Shown: positions 24,206-34,638 of the stretch, piece after piece
Layout: the number at the start of each line of letters is the position of its first letter
Position numbering within the stretch: the first letter of the stretch is position 1
Assembly: GCA_009602735.1 (NCBI GenBank)
Contig: WELA01003747.1
Span: forward strand, 85,068 to 120,580
DNA: 35,513 nucleotides
Direction of reading: 5' to 3'
Origin: Mesotaenium endlicherianum
Lineage: Eukaryota; Streptophyta; Zygnematophyceae; Zygnematales; Mesotaeniaceae
Made by a program: the position numbers and the translations under genes
The notes under the pieces: generated by a model
Told to the model about the DNA's origin: nothing
The model's database searches: none
Seen by the model: the letters and a program-made list of their open reading frames with translations, nothing else

Positions 24206-24244
24206 CCAATACGGTCGCTTATTGCGCAGCATCCCTTTATAAAG
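24206..24244 (+). promoter_or_regulatory. Candidate core promoter: CCAAT (24206-24210) and TATAAAG (24238-24244)
   Basis: A CCAAT box precedes a good TATA element by 27 bp on the plus strand, within a dense GTAC cluster. The TATA element is about 625 bp upstream of the APC5 start codon, so it would imply a long leader or a leader intron. It could instead be the promoter of a decayed mobile element. This rests on motifs alone. Confidence 0.3.
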
Positions 24245-24868
24245 ACCGCATCTCCTCGTGCGCTCTGCGTACCCTTGCCGTCTCTTTTGGCGTACCTTAA
24301 ACGTCTTATACTGCGCACGGCGGTCTGTGTACTCGTACCTTTGTAGGTCATCGTACCAAACGTCCCGTTTGGGTACCTCCTTGCCACTTTGCGTCGTTCT
24401 CTTCCACAGTTTATAATCGGGTCGAACGAGCGTCCGCTTCGCGTAATGCGTCGTAGATTAGTGTGTTCTATGCAGTTCTATGCGCCCTATTGAGTCGAAT
24501 GTTATGTCACGAAAGTAAAACGAATAGTCAAGTCAGGAGAAACACTTCTGCGAACATGCACTACTACAAATACTCTACTGCTGCTCTGCCTGGCAGCTAG
24601 GACGAGAATGAGGTGATTTGTTTGTTACGTGCAATCTATAATTAAACTTAGAAGGTCGTCGTTGCTGTCCGAAGTGCACTATTTCGACCACATTGGCAGC
24701 GTGTTGTAGCCTGTACGTGATTGGCGGAAAGCATGTATAATCTTCGACTGTCATATGCTGAGACTGTACTTCAAGCGGTCGTCATATTGGGAATTGGGGC
24801 ACCCTTCTCTACTTGATCACTTGATGTGCTGCCGAGCTTTCTCTCTTCAATAACTGTGAACGAACCCA

Positions 24869-26733
24869 ATGGCCGAGGAACGCATGACGCCCTACCGGGT
24901 GGCACTTTGCCTGCTTCTTCAGCTGTATGCAGCTGGAGCGCCAACTGCTCCACTCTCGAGGGGTGCTCGTCAGCGGCTGGCTTTATTTCTTCTGCAAGAA
25001 GCCAAGGTGAAGAAGCTGAGAAGCTCCCCTGCCAGACTCCCATTGTAGCAGAATATTGAGCTTCAAATCTTAAAAATCTTATTGTGCATGTTTCGTCTTG
25101 GTCGTAACTCGGAATGGAAAACTGCAAGGTTAAGCCGAAGCGTTGCCCAAATCCTCACCATTCACAAATCTCTCTTCTACCGTAAATTGTTTGCTGCGAC
25201 CGACTTCAAACTCGAGCTAAAGCAACCGACACAGAGGTGATCTAGAAGTTGCTGAAGCAACTCTTCACCTGGGGTCCAGGTGTTTCGACCTCCATTACAC
25301 AGTTCACAAGAGGTCTCCCTCTCACTGTGGCGACCCTGAAAGCCTGAAAGGTAATCCAATCTGGTCTCTGGAATAAATTGAGCTCGCCTGGGACGCATGC
25401 TAGGTCCTCAAACTATGAGGCTATCACTGAGTGTAACATTGAGAGCAAGCAAAGCTATATACAGCGCATAAACAAAAGCTGCAGGGGGTCTTCTGTACTC
25501 ATGGGTTATAGCGCTATCAATGTACTTTGCTAAAAGCGCAGTACGGTAACATGATCAGTGTTTCAGTGTGTATATATATCTGTGTATATATATGTCTGCA
25601 CTTTCTGGCACTTTCTGCTGGTGCAGGCATCTGACGACTTTCTGGAGCCTTCATTGGCTGAGCTCCAAGAGCGGGTGGCTGCTGCCGTCCGCGACGACAC
25701 GGGCTTGCTGGCCCGACAGCTGGCGGCGCGAGTGCGCTCCTTCACGTGCCCCGACGACCTCATCACGCTCTTCACTCTGCTCAGAGGTTGCTGCCTCACT
25801 CGTCACCACCTGTCGACACCTGTCATCACACAGCTGTCAAGGCACAGCTGGCAACTTAGAGCTCCCAGCCTCGCGTCAAAGCAGAGTGCATGAGCCTTTG
25901 CATCACTCGCCGGCCTCCTGGCTCCTGTTCACACCTGAAAAGAGAGACTGCACTGTTCACATTCACTTCGGTGCCTGTGATGCTCGCACTGATCCCAGCC
26001 GACTGCCCGATAAGCTTCACTCTCCCTTCAGTGATTGCTCCCTTCACACTGACTCCAGTGACTGCCCTCTCCACACATGGCTTCCGTGACACCAGCAGCT
26101 CCCTGGCCGTGCCTCAGTCAAAAACCAAAGGCTCCTTCTCTTCAATCAGTCTCAGGCCATGGCGCTGTCATCTACTGCTGCTGCCGCTGCTGCTGCTGCT
26201 CCTCGGTAGGCCAGCCTGACCGTGCGAGTGTCAGAGGGAGCCCGCGTGTTGGCGAGCCTGCCGTTAACAATCTGCCGTTAGCCTGCACCGCTCAGCAGCT
26301 GGCATCAATTTGCCACCCTGACGAGCTTCTCTCGTATGTAGCCCACCTGGCCGTCATGGGGGGGAGCCCCTCGCCGCCACCGCTTCGACAGCTCTTCTGC
26401 GTTCGGACTTATATGGCTCTCCTGTGTTCTGACTTTGACTGACTCCCGTGCTTTGACTTTGGACAAGCCCCTCCTGTCCTCGGACTTGGGACGGCTCCTG
26501 TGTACTGACTTTGAACGTCTGCCTAGTCCGGCTATCAACGGTTCCTGTGTCATGACTTGGGACGGCTCCTGCGTTGCGACTCGGGTGGGGACGCAGGGCT
26601 GCTGGCGACAGGGCCCTACATAGCGCCCATGGAGGGGGGCCAGGAGGCGGAGGCCAGGCGAGTGGAGGCCGGCAGCGCCCTGGGGCTGTTCCTGCGGCGC
26701 TCCCTCCTCTCCTTTGAGTCCCTCTCCTTCGAG
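24869..26733 (+). other. APC5: APC5 N-terminal domain exons 1-3
   Basis: Exon 1 (46 aa) was found from its reading phase and similarity to plant APC5: [17 protein letters not shown], then [11 protein letters not shown]. Exon 2 continues [20 protein letters not shown] and ends at LFTLLR(G). Exon 3 ends [13 protein letters not shown], the conserved LLSFE element. Confidence 0.88.
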
Positions 26734-29700
26734 GTGAGCCTGCCCCACTGCGCCTCCTGAAGTGAGTGCCCGAGGATGTCCAAGCTGACCTTCGTGCAAT
26801 CCCTGCACTTTATACCCTGCCAGTGCTTTACCCCACGCTCTTCTGTCGTCATTCCTTCTGTCTGCGAACTTTCCTCCGCAGGAACAGTACATCTTTCTGA
26901 ATCCACTGGGGTGAAGTCGTGGCTTTGCAATCCTTTTGCAAAGGAATCTTGCTTTGCTCGCGGCTTGATGGCTGCCTCAGGCGTGGCCACCTGTCCTGCT
27001 CAAGTCGTACGGACGTGGGGGGTGCCAAGCATGGCGTGATGTGTGGCGGGCGGGGCTGCCGAGCTGGACGGATGCAGGCCACCTGTCATCTCCTGACAGG
27101 CCTACAGGCCTACTCGGAGTCGTCGGATGCAGCAGGGTCAACTGAAGTCAAAGCTGAGGTGTCAGGTGCTGAAGCTCTTCCCGGCCAGGTTGATCAACTG
27201 TGGGAGGTGAGAGGAGGAGGGGGGGCAAGAGGGGGATCAGGGCGAGCGGAGGAGAAAGAGGTAGAGCAGGATACGATGACAAGTGGCAGAGAGGACTTTC
27301 AGCTCAGAGAAGCAGCCAGTCCGGACATGTGGCGAGGATTTGACGGGCTAGGGGATGGGCCAACTCCAACCCCGCCGCCACGTGTCACAAGGGGGCATGC
27401 ATGGCACTCCGTGCGACCTGACAGCTCGGCAGGCAGCGAGGAGATGCTGACAAGTGTCGAGCACCGGCGCAGTGGTGACACGCCAGATGGGCAGCGGAGC
27501 AGCAGCGCCAGCTCCGACAGAATGCAGACCAACAGCGGGAGCTACGGGCAGACGCCAAGTGGCGGTTCCCGGTCCATTCGCATGCGCGACGGGGGCTTTG
27601 GCACCAGCCCAGAGATGACACCTGGCAGCGGCCGGCGGCCAGCCAGGCGCCAAGCGGCGCCCACCGGACGCCACCTCAGCTTTGGCTACCTTGATGGTGA
27701 GTCCGTCTCGTCGAGAGCTCATCCAGAGGTCATTTCCAACCTTACTGTCATTTGTTTACTGGTAAGAAGAATGAGCAAGTCCATTCTATTGCTTGGCTAC
27801 AACTTTGATAGAGATGAGAGGAGGAGGGGAGAGGTGAAAGGGCCAGGCATGCGAGACACGTGCTCAGAGTGGCCAAGGGCTCCGAGAAAAGAGAGAGAAA
27901 GAGGAGGAGAGAGAGCGGGCCAGGGCCTGTCGTTCGTACGCTCCCACTGCACTTCCGCACTCGCGCAGGCCTTGGTCATGCGTCTACTCCCAATCTGGAC
28001 TGGCTGACCCCGTGCTCCCCCCCCTCTCCTCTCCTCCCCCCTAAAGACGGAGAAGAAAGTGCCCTCCACTTGCACAATGGGCTGTGTTGGGTCCCAGAGC
28101 CAGAACTGCTGGAGCTGTGAACCCCTCTCGGACTTTCACTCCAGATGGCAGCCTGGCATGCCGAGGGGAGCAGGCGTGTGCCAGGCTGGCGGTAGCTACA
28201 CCTGGAGGTCAGAGATCTGCCGCAAGCGGCGCAGAGCAGGCAGCAGGCCTTCCTCTCAGCTCTAAGAAGCTGTTGAGCTCTCTGCTTGCTCCTGTCCAGT
28301 ACAGCTCCCGCTCCCTCGCACTGGCTTTGTCCGTCCCTGGTTCACATGCGCTGGCTACGGTTGACTTCCTTTGGCCCGGCCTCGTCTTCAGTTGACCAGG
28401 ACTTACCCTGCTTGCAATCACTGCGCACAATTCTGTGACCTCCTTCCCTGTGTGAGGGCAGAGCACGTTCAGATGGACGTCAGCAACGACGAGGGCGAGG
28501 GAGGGGACGCGGAGCAGGAGGATGGGCGGCAGGCGCTGCCAGATGCCGGCTTCTCGTTGGCCTTCGGTGCTGACTCCTCCATCAGAAGAGCGGGGGCGAA
28601 GAAAGCGTATGCGAGGTCGCGCCGCCAGGTGGAGGCGTATCTGACAGAGCAAGCGTCCGCCCTCGAGAAGTGAGCTTCTCTGCCCCTCTGGCTTCCTCCT
28701 CCTCCAGCTAAGGCTGCTGTATTTCTTGAGAACTTCATTACCCCTCCCCAAAACCCTCCCATCCCGGCCCTTTACTGCCAGGTAACGACCCCCAGCGCAT
28801 GTGCCTCTCTCTCTTTCACTTGACGGAAAGGACTCGCAACAGTCAAAGCTTGCAACATGTGGTCAAGCCTTTGAGTCTTTGCCATGTGGCGGTTCATTAC
28901 CAAGCCGGCAACTCTCGGGCACCGCAAGGGTTCTGGTTGTGGAATTTGGAAGTGGGAGGGGAGGGGGAGGGGGGGGTGGTCATTAAAAAGAGGCCCAGCT
29001 CCCTGTCCTTGTTCATGCTGACTTGGAGTGAGGCTGCGGGTACGTGGGGTGGGCAGGCAGGTGGGCACGCTGCCACCTGGCATTCTAGACGCCAAGCTTG
29101 ACGAGCTGGCGAAGTACGCTCCCGATGTCCCGCGCGTGAGTTGCCACGTTACCCCCTAAAGAGCCCCCAGCATTGCAGCAGCAGCTTGCACAAGCAGAAC
29201 GTGCAAGCTTTTGCCACCTGTACGAATCCTGGAGCTCCACATTATGAGGGTACTCTAGTATCTAGTAGCTCAAGCGCACATTTCGACACTGAGAAAGCAC
29301 ATCGAGCTAGCATTTCAGTGAGCTTCTGCTGCAGCGTCACAGATACGACAGCTGACCTGTTGCCACCCCTCGAGAGAGCGCGCACTTCGCGGGCTACTCT
29401 GTTTATGCCCTTTCCCCCGAGATTCACACCTCCACGCGCCAGCGGACCCCCCCCCCGTTCAGAGGTTCCGGTGCGTGTCCTCCGGCATCTCAAGGCTTTT
29501 TTCAAAACAACAAAGTTTCTCGTAAAGTCAGCCGACTCCAAAGCTCATAGCTCTCAGGGGTCTTGCGCCGACAGCTACCAGGCCCGGGGTTAGGGGGATT
29601 GTTCCCTTTGCCCCCCCACAGCATCCTGCCCTGCCCCCCTCCTCCCCCTCTCCCCCGGTAAGGGCCGATTTGCCGGTCAATGCGCTCTCGGTGCCTTAGA

Positions 29701-32700
29701 TGAGCTGCAGCTTTGAAGAGAACATGCACCCTCCCGCGGCAGCTACCGGCGCGCACTGCTGCCGAGTGGCAAGTGGCATCGCCGCAGCGTGGCAGCTGGC
29801 ACATGAGCGCAGGCACTGGCTGCCATGTTTTTTGGCGCCAGCTCGACACCCGCACTTGGGCGCACATCCTTCTTGCATGTATATGGCACTCCTCCGCAAA
29901 CCCTGTTGTCTCGCTCCTCCCATCCCTCCCCCCCTCCCTCCTCTCCTTTCACCTTCTCTTCTTCTGGCTGCATGTGCATAATGCAGGTGCATCATCTGCG
30001 CTATTTGAACGCGTTGCACCACGGGGACTACCCAGCAGCCATGGACAGCCTTCACCGCTACTTTGATTACAGGTAAGCTCTCCTTGCGCAACCCCCGCCC
30101 TCCCGCTCCTCCCTCTCTCCCGTCAAATCTACCCATAATTATGGTGTGCGTGTTCTGAAGGTGTGCGCACACGTGTGAGAAATTGTTTGTGTGGGTGTGT
30201 AAAGGAGAGCATGCGCGCGCGCACATTAAAGGGGAGGGGGAGGGGAGTGTGGGCCTTGTTGCTTGCGTGTGGGAAGGAGTGGGCTATTTGAGTGCCTACA
30301 TGCGTGCATGCAGAATACGCTTTGCTCGTGCCAAGTGGCCAGGGCGCGGCGCTAAATACTCGCAAATCTCCTGTTGGGAGCACCCCCGTCTTCTCCTCCC
30401 TCCCCTCCCCACGCTTCAACTGGTGGAGGGGTGCTCACAGGCTCCCCCTCTGACACCTGTCCTCACCTGCTCGCAGCTTGACCTCGCTCAATCATAAATT
30501 TGCAAGTCATAAAACATGCAGGCTTGCGTTTGCCTGGGGCCAATTTTGGCTCCGCAGGGACTCCCACAGAGAACCGAAAAATAAACTGCTTGTTGTGAAT
30601 CTGCACGCACTGTGTGCTGAAGGTGTGGCCTCTGCTGCTCGACCGGCCCTCGGCTGCCCTTTCCCCCCCTTTCCACTATTTGCCTTGTGCGCGAGCAGCG
30701 CGGGGCAGGAGGCGGCAGGTGGCGACAGCGAGAGCAACATGGGCTGGCTCCAAACGGGGCTCCTCACGCTGGGCTCCATGCACGCCCGCTTTGGCCACTT
30801 TTCCCAGGCACTGCAGGTGTGAATGCAAACCCCGCTTCCGCATCCTGCTCCTCTCTCTCTCTCTCTCTCCAACTCTGCAGTTGCTGGCAAACACGAGCTC
30901 TCCAACCCGACCCTAGGTCATGCCGGTGCCAATGCAAACCCTGCTCTCGTCCTGCTCTCTCCCTCTCCTCTCTCCCCGTCCCCCACGCGCAGCTGCTGTC
31001 AGCATACACGAGCACACCCACTAGGCCCTGCACCGGGGCAGCGGGGCGCCAGCAAGCAGCCTGCCGTACTCTGACTCGCCAGAGCGCTTGCCCCATCCGG
31101 CACCACTCAGTGCCACTCTGCCGAGTGTGCTCCTCCTGCCATTCCGGCTCTGCTGCGTGTGTGTTTCTCTGCCTGCACCGGCGCGCTGCGACAGGAACGA
31201 GCACATATGTCGCCTTTCTGCTGAGCCACGTGCATGCAGGTCTGCTGATGGTTGTAACTGACTTACCTTCCTTCTATGCCTCTCACAGAGGCAATTGGCT
31301 TCTGGGGGCCAACAGGGCTCTGGCTAGGGCTTGGTCCGGGGTCAGGGCCAAGACTGGGGCTGGGGCCGAGCCTGGTGGTTTGGGTAGCGGGCGGCGTGTG
31401 CAGTTAATTCCACACCAAGTTGCTTGTGGGGGACTGCGGCATCCTTCACGCCATGCCTCTCCTCTTCTGCTCACTCTTCTTCTGCTCCCGCCTCCTCTCT
31501 GGTCTCCTCTCATCTGGGAGGCCTCTTCCGAGGACTGCCAGCTGGAAGGGGGGCTCCAACGTTCTGTGTCAAATGGCACGTCAAACTATCAGATTTGGTC
31601 TCTCTGAAATTTTCAAACACGCGTCCTCTTGGGGCTGGGAGTAGTGACTGCTTTTGTCCCTGTTTCCTCTTCTCCTTCTCCTTCTTCTCCCTCCTCTCTC
31701 CTCTTCCTCTTCCTCTTCCTCTTTCGCATTGTTTCTCTTTTTGGACCTGGCAGGCGCTGAACGAGACCATCAGGATCGCGCAGCAGAACAACGACGTCAC
31801 CTGTCTGAGCCACGCGCTCGCCGCCTTTTGCCATGTGGCGGCCTCCGACCCCCCGGCCGTGGCCCCCACGCTCGAGCAGGAGCCAGGTGGCATTGCCTCC
31901 ACGATCGCCTCCAAGGAGCAGCTGCTGTCGCTCCTGCGCCAGTGCCTCCGAGTGGCGGCGGACCTCAAGCTGCCCTACCTGGCAGGCCTCAGCTGCATGG
32001 CCCTCGCCAAATTCCTCCTTGATGTGCGCCTCCCCACCCCCCCCCNCATATAACAGAGCCTCACATGCCCTCTCCCCCTCCTCGACTGCGTGACAAGTGT
32101 ACGTATCCATGCGTAGCGCTTTCCTCCTCCCAGGGGTCTTACGGATAGGGGAGAGGGTCTGAGGTTTTCGCTGTGCACAAAATTAGGGTGTCTCAACCGG
32201 AGCGTGCACAAGTGCATGCATGCTGCGTTTGTGGACGTTGCGTTTGCGTTTCTCGGCGACGCCCTAAGAGCCAAGCACTCTCCGGCGACAGCGTTTGGGT
32301 CGCCGTTGCGATGGCAACATGCACGCGTGCTTGTGCTTCAATCGCTCGTTCGGTTTATCCCAAGCTGTGACAGATTCCCCGGTCAGGCAGATATGTTCCC
32401 CTACGTCTGTTTCTCGTCAAGATGCGCAGAATCCTGTGTTCCTTCTCTCCGGCAGCCGGCTTTTGAAAGTGAGGGAGTGCTTTTCTTAGGAGTTGGAGGG
32501 GCATAAGAGAGGGGGTCCGCTGAAATCCGCTACTGCTTCCAGTCTGCAGATAGGTTGATAACTAGATAAATACACAGATAGATAGCTGTCCATGCGCACA
32601 CTCATGCCCATGTACATGCAGCTAAGTCAGCCAGGACTCACAGGGGAGGGAGGGACGTGATCTGTCTCAGTACCCAAACGCGTCCTCTTTGCCTGGTGCC

Positions 32701-34638
32701 CGCGTTTGCGGGCAGGCGGGCTTGCCCCGCATTCCTCCTGCCTCGTTGATTGGAGTGGCGCACTTCTGTGACGCTGCCCGAGTGCAACATTTGCAACGCT
32801 CACGTGTTATTGCGCGAGGCTTCCATGGCAACGAGTGGGGTCTTCTGTACGATTGAAGTCCACCTCTTATTGGTGAAGGATCACTTTCTTGGGTACATTG
32901 AGAAGTCATTTCCTCTCGATGCACACGCACACACATCCCCAAACACACGTATGCACACAGACAACGAATGTACACGCACGTGCACACACACACACACACA
33001 CACACATGTGTGTGTGTGTGTGTGTGTGTGCGTGTGTCAGAGTGCGTAGGCGGGAGAGGGAGAGATGGAGTGTGAGCGTGGAGCCAATATCAATTAAAAT
33101 ATTAATCAGTTCTTAGATTACAATGGGTGCCATGTGGAGAGCTCATGAGGTGCCGCCTGTGTTAAGCCACCCCTACGTTTGTCCTCGCCGCAAACTCAAA
33201 CATCTTGTGGTGACTGCTGACATTTTTTGACTGCTGGCATGGCAGAATCTTCAACGCCCGTCGACGCCCGGGGGGCTGAAGCTGGCGGATGACCTCCCCT
33301 CGTCACCCATACACTTCCACCAAGTGCGTCACTTCGCACCGGGCCCCCTCTCCCATTCTTCGCAGTCCAGACACTGTGCGTGTGCATGTACGCTTGCGGG
33401 CGCGTGTGTCAGTGTGCAAAAGGGACACCACCATCTTTGGTGCCACTGCCTGTGTTGTACTGCCCCTCCCCCTTTTTGGAAGGAGAGGGATCTTCGGAAA
33501 GCCAAAACCTCCCTCCCTTGTGCCCTCTACCCTCTCTCTGTGAACTCTCTCGTGAAGGACCCTGTAGAGGGCCTCCCAGCATCATCTGGGGGACCTATCC
33601 CCTCCGCACCAGTTAGTTGCCCTGATACGCGCTGCAGGGGGCTGCTGCCCTTTGCTGAGAGGGAAAACAGACACTCGCCCCGCGTGCTGTTGCTCGGGAA
33701 CTCGTGTGCGCTCGTACATGTGCGCATGCGTATGTGCTTGCTTGCTCGCTTCAATTGAGGCTCTGAGGCCCTCCATCATGATCACGCAGATATGCTGGGG
33801 GGCACGACCACAATGACCCCCTCTTATTCGTGAGCTCCCCGGGAGCTGCCTCTGTCCACCCTTAGCTTCCATCCATCTGTCCACCTCCCCAAAGTCACTC
33901 ACAAATCATTGGCTGCCTCCTCGGAATCGCAGTTTGTCCAGGCTGCAATCGCCCACCTGGATGCAGCGGCTGCAGCACCGCGCCCCGTGGCGCCAGCTGG
34001 CGGCGCGTCGGCAAGCCAGGCGAGCCTGCGCGCCAGCGGGGGCGCGTCAGGAACAGGGCAGAACACCGTCAGCACCTCGGGCAGCACGTTCAGTCAGCGC
34101 ATGGGCAGGGGGGGGGCACCTGGCGCTCCGAGACAAGCCCCCCTGCCCCACGCTGTCAGCAGACTCGCGGGCAGCGCGCGCCTGCTGCGCGCCTCCGGCT
34201 GGGAGCTCCACGGCAGGTATCATGACCTGGCGCCACCTGGCACCACCTGTTTTCACCACCTGGCCTTTCTGGCACTTGTGGGGGCTTTGGCAATAGAGGC
34301 TGAGAGCTGCTCACAACCTGAAATCCGTCACATGCTGCTGATGTGCGGTATTGATGCGGTTGCTGCTGAATGCGCCTGACGCTCCAATATCAGATTCTCT
34401 TTTCTCGAGCCAGAATGTGATTGGACTCGTGAGAGTCCTTGTCGTGTTTGACTACGCTGCGAGCGTCTACGGTGCCAGCTGGCAGGTTGGTTGCAAGCCT
34501 TTGCCAGGTGTGTCTGTGTGTGCACGAGAACGTTGACAGACCTCTGCTCTGCCGCGGGTGTCATGGCCTGCTGCGCAGTGCACCCATGGCGAGGATCACC
34601 ACTCTGCTGCACGCCACTTGTCACCGCGAGAGCGCCTC
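24869..34638 (+). CDS. APC5: Anaphase-promoting complex subunit 5, 5' part, 12 exons in window
   Basis: APC5 is a TPR scaffold subunit of the APC/C ubiquitin ligase, which drives anaphase and mitotic exit in the nucleus. Exons: 24869-25006, 25627-25786, 26597-26733, 27078-27696, 28462-28669, 29057-29135, 29987-30072, 30699-30816, 31754-32023, 33246-33323, 33933-34216, 34579-34638. Phases are consistent throughout and give about 745 aa. The start [20 protein letters not shown] matches the plant APC5 opening. Other anchors are [88 protein letters not shown] and [18 protein letters not shown]. The remaining C-terminal TPR exons lie outside the window. Exon 3 may start at 26612 instead of 26597; both keep the frame. 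Exon 4 carries a large insert described separately. Confidence 0.92.
26419..26590. repeat. APC5: Degenerate 24-bp minisatellite in APC5 intron 2
   Basis: Units of the type CTCCTGTGTNNTGACTTGGG begin at 26419, 26443, 26471, 26495, 26542 and 26566. Spacing is 24, 28, 24, 47 and 24 bases, so the period is 24 with one unit decayed. The array ends just before the acceptor of exon 3. Confidence 0.75.
27078..27696 (+). other. APC5: APC5 exon 4 with long disordered insert
   Basis: The exon begins [20 protein letters not shown], which aligns with the conserved VCHLF region of plant APC5. It then stays open for 206 codons to a GTGAGT donor at 27697. The last 160 or so residues are rich in Ser, Gly, Arg and Pro with several S/T-P pairs (ASPD, PTPTPP, DTPD, QTPS, TSPEMTP). 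The frame joins exactly in phase to exon 5 ([11 protein letters not shown]). A 96-nt in-frame segment at 27207-27302 has splice-like ends and may be a short intron. Confidence 0.75.
31300..31380. repeat. G-rich degenerate short repeat in APC5 intron 8
   Basis: The tract is built from loosely repeated GGGGCTNGG and GGGNCAAG units, about 10-12 bp each. Its reverse complement (GGCCCTGACCCCGG and similar) resembles the C-rich tract near 35205. Confidence 0.55.
32024..33245 (+). other. APC5: APC5 intron 9, 1.2 kb, with simple repeats and one ambiguous base
   Basis: This intron begins GTGCGC and ends GGCAG. It holds a poly-C run with an N at 32046, a GATA-like short stretch near 32565-32585 and a CA/TG palindrome at 32983-33030. 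I see no nested gene. Confidence 0.7.
32983..33030. repeat. Perfect 48-bp palindrome (CA)12(TG)12
   Basis: Twelve CA units (32983-33006) are followed directly by twelve TG units (33007-33030), so the sequence equals its own reverse complement. It can form Z-DNA or a cruciform. Confidence 0.95.

Larger units (their letters stand above)
22903..24868. other. Spacer between DRP1 and APC5; no gene seen
   Basis: The first few hundred bases should be the DRP1 3' untranslated region; a TGTAA motif lies at 23099-23103. The middle is occupied by a long imperfect palindrome (23478-24021). The following 300 bp are crowded with GTAC motifs and contain a CCAAT and a TATAAAG element. About 490 bp of unremarkable sequence leads to the APC5 start codon. 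No open frame here resembles a known protein. Confidence 0.65.
28462..34638 (+). other. APC5: APC5 TPR-region exons 5-12
   Basis: Exon 5 starts with an acidic stretch and ends [14 protein letters not shown]. Exon 6 adds [13 protein letters not shown]. Exons 7-9 encode the first recognisable TPR-like helices ([60 protein letters not shown]). Exons 10-12 encode QRPSTPGG, a low-complexity Ala/Gly/Ser loop, and [20 protein letters not shown]. Together these follow the plant APC5 order. Confidence 0.87.

Noticed and set aside
24085-24387. 100-codon minus-strand open frame
   Set aside because: Its apparent coding bias comes from the repeated CGTACC motif. No family similarity and no splice context support it.
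24050-24450. Solo LTR of a retrotransposon
   Set aside because: A TATA-like element and repeats are suggestive, but I found no terminal TG/CA boundaries, target-site duplication or second copy in the window.
26870-26912. Possible extra APC5 exon after a CCGCAG acceptor
   Set aside because: Its 29 nt would shift phase relative to exon 4 and the translation does not fit APC5. Exon 4 starting at 27078 joins exon 3 directly and continues the conserved SFE-xxCHL alignment.
26305-26990. Minus-strand frames of 124-195 codons
   Set aside because: They lie opposite APC5 exon 3 and the 24-bp minisatellite. The period is a multiple of three, which keeps frames open without coding.
29089-29135. APC5 exon 6 beginning at the TCTAG acceptor (29088)
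   Set aside because: With exon 5 ending in phase 2 this gives an early stop. The acceptor at 29056 restores frame and adds a plausible linker.
30687-31607. 306-codon open frame on the plus strand
   Set aside because: It overlaps APC5 exon 8 in a different frame and then runs through intron 8. Its translation is low-complexity and resembles nothing known, while the exon 8 frame matches APC5.
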